Shown piece after piece: positions 5,707 through 11,267 of a DNA stretch of 11,267 nucleotides. This stretch comes from Caulobacteraceae bacterium (GTDB lineage: Bacteria; Pseudomonadota; Alphaproteobacteria; Caulobacterales; Caulobacteraceae), in the NCBI GenBank assembly GCA_013815405.1, contig JACDGF010000025.1, positions 456 to 11,722 on the forward strand. The letters run 5' to 3'. Made by a program: the position numbers and the translations under genes. Positions within the stretch are counted from its first letter, which is position 1. Every line of letters begins with the position of its first letter. Under the pieces are notes generated by a model. The model had not been told where the DNA came from, made no database searches, and was given only the letters and a program-made list of their open reading frames with translations.

Positions 5707-5726
5707 TCTAGATCACCATTCTAGAT
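5707..5726 (-). promoter_or_regulatory. Probable vapBC operator (paired TCTAGA)
   Basis: Two TCTAGA hexamers, each self-palindromic, lie at 5707-5712 and 5720-5725 with seven bases between them, making a perfect inverted (and direct) repeat. It ends about 12 bases before the vapB start and covers the sequence just upstream of the ribosome-binding site. Ribbon-helix-helix VapB proteins commonly bind such repeats to repress their own operon. CTAG-containing hexamers are rare in GC-rich genomes, so two in 20 bases is notable. Confidence 0.55.
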
Positions 5727-5780
5727 AGCACGTTCCTCGCTCGGATAGTAGCCTGAATGATAGACGCCGGCCCGTCACGC

Positions 5781-6893
5781 CTAGAACACCACCACCGAGC
5801 GGATGCTCTCCCCCGAATGCATCAGGTCGAAGGCGCGGTTGATGTCTTCGAGGGGGAGTTTGTGGGTGATCAGGGGGTCGATGGCGATCCGGCCTTCCAT
5901 GTACCAGTCGACGATCCTGGGCACGTCGGTGCGGCCGCGGGCGCCGCCGAAGGCCGTGCCCTTCCACACCCGGCCGGTGACCAGCTGGAAGGGGCGGGTG
6001 GAGATTTCCTGGCCCGCGCCGGCGACGCCGATGATGACGCTCTCGCCCCAGCCGCGGTGGCAGCACTCCAGGGCCTGGCGCATCACGTCCACGTTGCCGA
6101 TGCACTCGAAGCTGTAGTCGGCGCCGCCGCCCGTGAGGTCCACAAGATAGGCGACGACCTTGTCGCGGCCGACCTCGTCGGGGTTGACGAAATCGGTCAT
6201 GCCGAACTGGCGCGCGACCCCGGCGCGGGCCGGGTTCAGATCGACGCCGACGATCCTGTCCGCGCCGGCCATGCGCGCGCCCTGCAGGACGTTGAGGCCG
6301 ATGCCGCCCAGGCCGAAGACCGCGACATTGGCCCCCGGCCACACCTTGGCGGTCCAGATCGCCGCCCCGACGCCGGTGGTCACTCCGCAGCCGATGTAGC
6401 AGATGGTCTCGAACGGGGCGTCCTTGCGAACCTTGGCCAGGGCGATCTCGGGCAGGACCGTGTGGTTGGCGAAGGTCGAACAGCCCATGTAGTGGTGGAT
6501 TCGCTCGCCGCCGAGGCTGAACCGGCTCGTACCGTCCGGCATCAGGCCCTGGCCCTGAGTGGACCGGATGGCGGTGCACAGATTGGTGCGCCGCGACAGG
6601 CACGACCTGCACTGCCGGCATTCGGGGGTGTAGAGGGGGATCACATGGTCCCCGGGCTGGAGGGTGGTGACCCCCGCCCCAATCTCAAGAACCACCCCGG
6701 CCCCCTCGTGTCCGAGGATGGCGGGAAACACCCCCTCCGGATCGCCGCCCGAGCGGGTGAATTCGTCGGTGTGACAGACGCCGGTGGCCTTGATCTCCAC
6801 CAGCACCTCCCCGGCGCGCGGCCCCTCCAGGTCGACAGTCTCGATCGATAGGGGTTCGCCCGCCTTAAAGGCGACGGCGGCGCGGGTCTTCAT
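5781..6893 (-). CDS. adhC: S-(hydroxymethyl)glutathione dehydrogenase / class III alcohol dehydrogenase
   Basis: A 370-residue zinc-dependent medium-chain dehydrogenase of class III. It oxidises S-hydroxymethylglutathione, formed from formaldehyde and glutathione, to S-formylglutathione with NAD+, and can also reduce S-nitrosoglutathione. Catalytic zinc ligands are C40 (GVCHTDE), H62-E63 (GHEGAG) and C169 (IGCGVTTG). The structural zinc is held by C92, C95, C98 and C106 (PECRQCRSC...C). The Rossmann motif is FGLGGIG at 193-199 with D218 as the NAD+-selecting acid. Length matches the family. ATG 6893 has a strong GAGGAGG seven bases upstream (6901-6907) and overlaps the stop of the preceding kinase gene as ATGA. 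The gene is also called frmA or flhA; it supplies the formate precursor for the neighbouring Fds enzyme. Confidence 0.95.
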   Translation of the reverse strand: MKTRAAVAFKAGEPLSIETVDLEGPRAGEVLVEIKATGVCHTDEFTRSGGDPEGVFPAILGHEGAGVVLEIGAGVTTLQPGDHVIPLYTPECRQCRSCLSRRTNLCTAIRSTQGQGLMPDGTSRFSLGGERIHHYMGCSTFANHTVLPEIALAKVRKDAPFETICYIGCGVTTGVGAAIWTAKVWPGANVAVFGLGGIGLNVLQGARMAGADRIVGVDLNPARAGVARQFGMTDFVNPDEVGRDKVVAYLVDLTGGGADYSFECIGNVDVMRQALECCHRGWGESVIIGVAGAGQEISTRPFQLVTGRVWKGTAFGGARGRTDVPRIVDWYMEGRIAIDPLITHKLPLEDINRAFDLMHSGESIRSVVVF

Positions 6894-7906
6894 GGCTGGG
6901 CCTCCTCGAGACGGCTTTTATCCGCCCTCAGCGCCGCGTGCCAAGCATCGGCGACGGCGCGGAGGCTCGCGGGCGGGTGAAGGAGGCGGGGTTCGGCGAA
7001 GGCGCGCACGAAATCCTTCTGGTTTTCGGCGGTCAGGTATTCCACCGGCGACTTGCCGTCGATCCGGGCGAGCATCAGCCCCGGCAGCAGCGCGGCGGCC
7101 CGGGCTTCGAGCGCTTCGGCCGGCTCCCAGTTCACCCGGGCCAGATGCGCGCGCGCGAGGGCCGCGAAGCTTGCCGCCAAGGGCTCGGCGGCTCCCGGGA
7201 CGACCAGGGCCTTGAGCAGCAGATGGTTCAGGCAGAAAGCCAGGTCGAAGGCCGGATCGCCCCACCAGGCGGTCTCGGCGTCGAGGAACACCGGGCCGCC
7301 GGGACCGAGAAGGATGTTCTTGGGGCTGACGTCGCCGTGGACCAGGGCGAGACGAGTCTTTGCGGTGTGTTCCACAAGCGCGCGCAGAGGCGCCGCGACT
7401 CCCGGGCGCCGGGCGGCGGTCGCCAGGAGATAGGGCTCCAGCCGCAGGGCGTGGAAACAATCGTCGCTGGCGAAGCGTTCGGCGATTTCGCGACGCCCGG
7501 CGGTGGCGGCGTGGATCGCGCCCAGCCGCGCGCCGACCGCGCGGGCGTCGGCGATGTCGACCCGGCCAGACAAGAGTTTGGCCTTCCACAGCGGAAAGTC
7601 CTCCGGCGGCAGGAACTCCATGGCCAGGAAGCCACGATCGGCGTCGACCGCCAGGGGCCGAGGCGCGCTCCCCGGAACGACGCCGCGCGCGGTCTCGAAC
7701 CAGCGATACTCATAGAGGCACCGCCCGACCGGCGCGCGCCAGTCGTCGGCGACGTCGAGCTTGGCGAGGGCGCGCTTGACGCAGATCGCGCCCCTTTCCA
7801 GCTCGACCCGCCAGACATGGCCGGAGACACCTCCCGAGAGGCGCGTCCAGGCGCGCACCCGGCCAAGGCCGAGCGCCGCCACGAAGGCCTCGAGACTACC
7901 GTCCAT
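6890..7906 (-). CDS. Aminoglycoside phosphotransferase-like small-molecule kinase
   Basis: A 338-residue protein of the APH/choline kinase-like fold. Visible features are the N-lobe glycine-rich loop region [10 protein letters not shown] (23-32), the probable ATP-binding lysine K44 (ICVKRA), the catalytic loop [12 protein letters not shown] (189-200, D192 and N197), and the metal-binding segment [19 protein letters not shown] (206-224, D209). The family phosphorylates small hydroxylated molecules such as aminoglycosides, choline, homoserine or methylthioribose; the substrate here cannot be told, and nothing specifically indicates antibiotic resistance. It has no signal peptide or membrane segment. 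It is the first gene of a two-gene operon with adhC, and the ATGA overlap couples their translation. This suggests a metabolic link with formaldehyde or formyl/methyl-group chemistry, which is inference. ATG 7906 is the first plausible start; no strong ribosome-binding site precedes it. Confidence 0.85.
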   Translation of the reverse strand: MDGSLEAFVAALGLGRVRAWTRLSGGVSGHVWRVELERGAICVKRALAKLDVADDWRAPVGRCLYEYRWFETARGVVPGSAPRPLAVDADRGFLAMEFLPPEDFPLWKAKLLSGRVDIADARAVGARLGAIHAATAGRREIAERFASDDCFHALRLEPYLLATAARRPGVAAPLRALVEHTAKTRLALVHGDVSPKNILLGPGGPVFLDAETAWWGDPAFDLAFCLNHLLLKALVVPGAAEPLAASFAALARAHLARVNWEPAEALEARAAALLPGLMLARIDGKSPVEYLTAENQKDFVRAFAEPRLLHPPASLRAVADAWHAALRADKSRLEEAQP

Positions 7907-8067
7907 GTTCGGGGCCGGTATTTTTCATCCGCTTTCCGCGCGACGTTTTAGCTGCTCGACGAGGATCGTCGGGCGGCCCACAGGGGTAGCGGATATCCGC
8001 TATTGACCGCCGGCGGCGCCAGTGTGACTGCGGGCGTCATGGTGTCCAGGGGGTTGCGGGCGTAGCG
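7907..8067. promoter_or_regulatory. Divergent intergenic region with a 12-base palindrome
   Basis: These 161 bases separate the starts of the kinase-adhC operon (minus) and the restriction-modification gene (plus), so both promoters should lie here. A perfect palindrome GCGGATATCCGC is at 7989-8000, and a TTGACC hexamer (8003-8008) could be a -35 element for the plus-strand gene, though no convincing -10 is seen 16-18 bases downstream. The palindrome is a candidate operator. No small gene is supported. Confidence 0.35.
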
Positions 8068-11000
8068 ATGTTCGACGACAGCCGCGCCTTCGTCTCCCGC
8101 GCCTTTCTGCAATCGGAACTCGCCCTCGACTATCGCGCCTATGCCGACGAGGTCGACGCCGAACTCCTGGCGCGGCTGACGGCCTGGGACGAACGCCCAC
8201 CCCTCAAGGAGACCTCCGCCGAAGGCGCCTTCACCCAGACCTTCTTCGTCGATACCTGGGGCTACGGCGACGCCGGTCGCGTCGAAAAGTCCAGCGTCAC
8301 CCTCATTCCGAAATTCCGCGTCACCGGCGAAGGCGCCGGAGGCGGGAGCGGAGAGGCCGACCTGGCGCTCGGCTGGTTCGCTGGCGATCCGGCGGCGACG
8401 CCGCAGGTGCTGTGCGAGTTCAAGGACATCCGCTCCGGCCTCGACGCCCCCCAGAACCGCAAGGGCAGCACCCGCTCGCCCGCCGAGCAATGCCTGAACT
8501 ATGTGCGCGGCGCGCGCCGGGGCCTGTTCGGCAACGAGGCGGTTCAGCCCTGGTGGGGCCTGGTCACCGATATGAACGAGTTCCGCCTCTACTGGTGGGA
8601 CCTCGCGCCCAGGCAATACCTCCGCTTCGTCATCCGCCGCCCGCACGATCTTTTGGCCGGTGCCTACGATCTGTTGTCCGGCGGCGACGACGCGCGGTTC
8701 GATCGTTTCCTTTTCTGGAGGCTCTTCCAGCGCGACCAGCTACTGTCGCATGCCGGCGCCCCTCCCCTGCTTCGGCTCGTCCAGCGGCAGTGGGTCAGGG
8801 AGAAGGCCCTCGAAGGAGAATTCTACCGGGACTACAAGGCCGTCCGCGAGCGGTTGTTCAACGTCCTTCGGCTCGAAAATCCCGGCTACGGCGGCAGCGT
8901 CGTCCAGCTTCTTCGCCTGTCCCAGAAGCTGCTCGACCGGTTCATCTTCGCCTTCTTCTGCGAGGACATGGGCGAGCGGATGCTGTTCCCGCCGCAGATG
9001 ATCCGGGACTATCTGCAGAGCCGCAGCCGCGAGATCGTCTATGACCCCGCCGGCGACGACCTCTGGACCTTCTTCAAGCGGCTCTTCGCCAGGATGAACA
9101 CGGGCGGCGATTTGGGCCGGATGGCCGTGCCCCACATCAACGGCGGCCTCTTCGCCGCCGACCCCGAGATAGAGGCGCTTTGCCTGCCCAACCACGTCTT
9201 CGCCGCGGCCGGCCAAGGCGCGAACGAGGGCTCGCTGGAAGCCGACCGGGCGACCCTGTTCTATCTCTGCGCCCGCTACAACTACGCCTCGCGGGGCAGC
9301 GCCAGGGAAAGCCTCAGCCTCTACACCCTGGGCCGCATCTTCGAGCAGTCGATCACCGAACTGGAATACCGCGCCGGGGAATTGGAAGGGCGCCCGAGCC
9401 TCGCCAAGCTCTCCAAGCGCAAGCGCGACGGGGTCTACTACACGCCCGAATGGGTGGTGAATTTGCTGGTCGAACAGGCCCTGGACCCGTGGTTCGCCGA
9501 CGCCAAGGCGGCGAGCGGGTGGCCGAGCGAGGAGCCCGCCCCGCCCGATCGCGCGCAAGTCGAGGCCTATGAAGCGCGCCTCAAGGCGCTGCGGCTGGTG
9601 GACCCCGCCTGCGGATCGGGCGCCTTCCTGATCTCGGCGTTCCGTCGATTGCTGGACGAGCGGCGCGCCGTCGCGCGGCAAAAGGCCGATCTGGCGGGCG
9701 GCGGGGTCAAGGGCGCGGTCGACGACGCGGCCCTGACCACGGAAATCCTCGCCGACAACATCCATGGGGTCGACATCAACCCGGCGTCGGTCGAGATCAC
9801 CAAGCTGGCGCTCTGGCTGCATTCGGCCAGGCCCGACGCGCCGCTTTCCTCGCTGGACGAGACCATCCGCTGTGGCAACAGCCTGGTCGGGCCGGACTTC
9901 TGGAGGGGCCGGCCCTCGGGCGACGAAGCCGAACGCGAGCGGATCAACGCTTTCGACTGGAAGGCGGCGTTCCCCCGCGTCTGGCCGCCAGGCCGCGAGG
10001 GCGGCTTCGACATCGTGCTGGGCAATCCGCCCTATGTGAAGCTGCAAAACCTGCACACCGTCGATCCGAAGATGGCCGACTGGCTGCGGGCAGACCGGGG
10101 CGAGGCGGGGTTCGAGAGTACGCGCACCGGCAATTTCGATCTCTACCTGCCGTTCATCGAACAGGGCCTGCGCCTGCTCGGGCCGGGCGGGCGCATGGCC
10201 TACATCGCCCCCAGCCTGTGGACGGTGAATCGATACGGCGAGGGCCTGCGTCGCCTGGTGCGGCGGGGACGCCATCTCGACCGCTGGATCGATTTCAAGG
10301 CATTCCAGGTCTTCGACGAGGTGATCACCTACACCGCCCTGCAGTTCTTCACCCGCGATCCCCAAGACGCGGTCAGGATCTCCGAGGCGCCCGACGGCAA
10401 GGCCGCCGACGTCGACTGGTCGGACGCGGTCCTCGCCGTGCCCTATGCCGCCTTTGCCGAGGACGGTGAATGGCTGATGGCCACCGGCGCCGAGCGCGCC
10501 CTGATCGACCGGCTGTCGGCGACGTGTTTGAGGCTGGACGATTCTTCGCTTACGTCAGCGATCTATCAAGGCCTCATCACAAGTGCGGATGCGATCTACC
10601 ACCTCCAGCGCTTCGGCAATGGGCGGTACCTCTGCAAACCCAAGGGGACCGCGCCCTATGAGGTGGCGATCGAGGACGCGATCATGAAGCCGCTGGTCTC
10701 CGGCGGCGAAGCCAAGCGCTATGAGGTTCCAAGAACCAGCACATACCTGCTCTTTCCGTACGAACGGTCGCCCGCCGGCGTGATGGGGCTCATTGGCCGA
10801 GCCAATCTCCAGCGGCGTTTCCCCAAAGCCTGGGCTCACCTGCGATCCTGGGAGGAGGCGTTGCGCGCTCGGGAAGGAGGCGCGTTCGACGACAAGACGT
10901 GGTGGCGCTTCGGGCGCAACCAAAGCATCGACAAGCAGGACATTGCGAAGTTGATCGTCGCCCAGACCGTCCCGGAGACGCGCGTCTGCGGTGACACAGC

Positions 11001-11267
11001 CGGCGACAAATACCTGAACAATGTCCGTGTGAACGGCATTCTTCCAGCTGATGGCGTCGATAGCGCGTACCTCCTTGGGGTGCTCAACGGGCCGACGGCC
11101 AACTTCGTCTTCCGACGTATCGGCAAGCCCAAGGCCGGGGGCTACTTCGAAGCCAACAAGCAGTCATCGCCCCCCTGCCCGTCCCCAATGCCTCGCCCGG
11201 GGATCGCGCGGCGGTCGCGGCCATGGCCCGCGAGCTCCAGGCGCTGTGGACCGGCCGGCGCGAAGCC
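8068..11267 (+). CDS. Single-chain restriction endonuclease/N6-adenine methyltransferase (type IIG-like), 3' partial, frameshifted near its end
   Basis: One open frame runs from ATG 8068 for over 1,030 codons to the right edge. The N-terminus has a PD-(D/E)XK-like nuclease site: D98 (GEADLALGW), E117 and K119 (VLCEFKD) and a Q-x3-Y motif (EQCLNY, 140-145). A helical middle region follows. The methyltransferase core then has motif X near GVYYTPEWVV (455-464), motif I DPACGSGAF (512-520), a motif like NIHGVDINPASVEI, and the catalytic NPPY at 653-656, all of the Eco57I/N6-adenine class. The C-terminal part should be the target-recognition domain. At about 11164 the expected FEANKQFIAPLP pattern is broken (CAGTCATC), and the family-like sequence IAPLPVP continues one frame over to the window end, so one T seems missing. 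Nuclease and methylase on one chain indicate type IIG, which needs no separate subunits. A DISARM- or BREX-type methylase is less likely because of the N-terminal nuclease site. Confidence 0.85.
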   Translation, partial: MFDDSRAFVSRAFLQSELALDYRAYADEVDAELLARLTAWDERPPLKETSAEGAFTQTFFVDTWGYGDAGRVEKSSVTLIPKFRVTGEGAGGGSGEADLALGWFAGDPAATPQVLCEFKDIRSGLDAPQNRKGSTRSPAEQCLNYVRGARRGLFGNEAVQPWWGLVTDMNEFRLYWWDLAPRQYLRFVIRRPHDLLAGAYDLLSGGDDARFDRFLFWRLFQRDQLLSHAGAPPLLRLVQRQWVREKALEGEFYRDYKAVRERLFNVLRLENPGYGGSVVQLLRLSQKLLDRFIFAFFCEDMGERMLFPPQMIRDYLQSRSREIVYDPAGDDLWTFFKRLFARMNTGGDLGRMAVPHINGGLFAADPEIEALCLPNHVFAAAGQGANEGSLEADRATLFYLCARYNYASRGSARESLSLYTLGRIFEQSITELEYRAGELEGRPSLAKLSKRKRDGVYYTPEWVVNLLVEQALDPWFADAKAASGWPSEEPAPPDRAQVEAYEARLKALRLVDPACGSGAFLISAFRRLLDERRAVARQKADLAGGGVKGAVDDAALTTEILADNIHGVDINPASVEITKLALWLHSARPDAPLSSLDETIRCGNSLVGPDFWRGRPSGDEAERERINAFDWKAAFPRVWPPGREGGFDIVLGNPPYVKLQNLHTVDPKMADWLRADRGEAGFESTRTGNFDLYLPFIEQGLRLLGPGGRMAYIAPSLWTVNRYGEGLRRLVRRGRHLDRWIDFKAFQVFDEVITYTALQFFTRDPQDAVRISEAPDGKAADVDWSDAVLAVPYAAFAEDGEWLMATGAERALIDRLSATCLRLDDSSLTSAIYQGLITSADAIYHLQRFGNGRYLCKPKGTAPYEVAIEDAIMKPLVSGGEAKRYEVPRTSTYLLFPYERSPAGVMGLIGRANLQRRFPKAWAHLRSWEEALRAREGGAFDDKTWWRFGRNQSIDKQDIAKLIVAQTVPETRVCGDTAGDKYLNNVRVNGILPADGVDSAYLLGVLNGPTANFVFRRIGKPKAGGYFEANKQSSPPCPSPMPRPGIARRSRPWPASSRRCGPAGAK

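Noticed and set aside
5757..6851. 364-residue plus-strand open frame
   Set aside because: Antisense to adhC, which has full-length family similarity on the minus strand.
6938..7951. 337-residue plus-strand open frame
   Set aside because: Antisense to the APH-like kinase; composition is typical of a shadow frame.
8740..10365. 541-residue minus-strand open frame
   Set aside because: It is antisense to the restriction-modification gene, whose conserved DPACGSGAF and NPPY motifs fix the plus strand as coding.
1..11267. CRISPR array
   Set aside because: No regularly spaced short direct repeats were seen; the repeats present are inverted and non-periodic.

Overview
The window is very GC-rich (roughly two thirds G+C by eye) with GTG/TTG starts and 4-base start/stop overlaps. 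It carries the NAD-linked molybdenum formate dehydrogenase FdsGBA and a glutathione-dependent formaldehyde dehydrogenase, plus intergenic palindromic repeats of CCCTCCC...TTCGCC type. Together these suggest a free-living alphaproteobacterium, perhaps of the Caulobacterales (Caulobacter, Phenylobacterium or Brevundimonas). The taxonomic call is inference only.

Layout. Left edge to 546 (minus): the first 182 codons of fdsA, the catalytic subunit. 547-1078: no intact gene; two large imperfect palindromic elements (570-692 and 754-926), a terminator-like hairpin resembling a tRNA T-arm between them, and the remnant of a HigB/Gp49-like toxin. 1079-1363 (plus): the now toxin-less HTH antitoxin. 1549-2247 (plus): a uridine-kinase-like P-loop kinase with unusual codon use. 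2401-4400 (minus): fdsB and fdsG, overlapping by 4 bases. 4439-5037 (plus): mobA, molybdenum cofactor guanylyltransferase, broken by a single-base frameshift. 5027-5694 (minus): a vapBC toxin-antitoxin pair with a palindromic operator. 5781-7906 (minus): an aminoglycoside-phosphotransferase-like kinase translationally coupled to adhC. 8068 to the right edge (plus): a large single-chain restriction-modification protein (PD-(D/E)XK nuclease plus N6-adenine methyltransferase), cut by the window edge and apparently frameshifted at about 11164.

How the genes fit together. AdhC oxidises S-hydroxymethylglutathione (formaldehyde plus glutathione) to S-formylglutathione, whose hydrolysis gives formate. 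FdsGBA oxidises formate to CO2 with reduction of NAD+, and MobA makes the guanine-dinucleotide form of the molybdenum cofactor that FdsA needs. The window is therefore most of a formaldehyde-to-CO2 detoxification route; the S-formylglutathione hydrolase is not seen here.

The locus has been heavily disturbed. The usually compact fdsGBA operon is split by about 1.85 kb between fdsB and fdsA, filled with repeats, a toxin-antitoxin remnant and the foreign-looking kinase, all on the opposite strand. A vapBC module sits against mobA, and a restriction-modification gene borders the adhC operon. FdsA also appears to lack the His/Cys motif for one [4Fe-4S] cluster. The two single-base frameshifts (mobA and the restriction-modification gene) could be real decay or base-calling errors.
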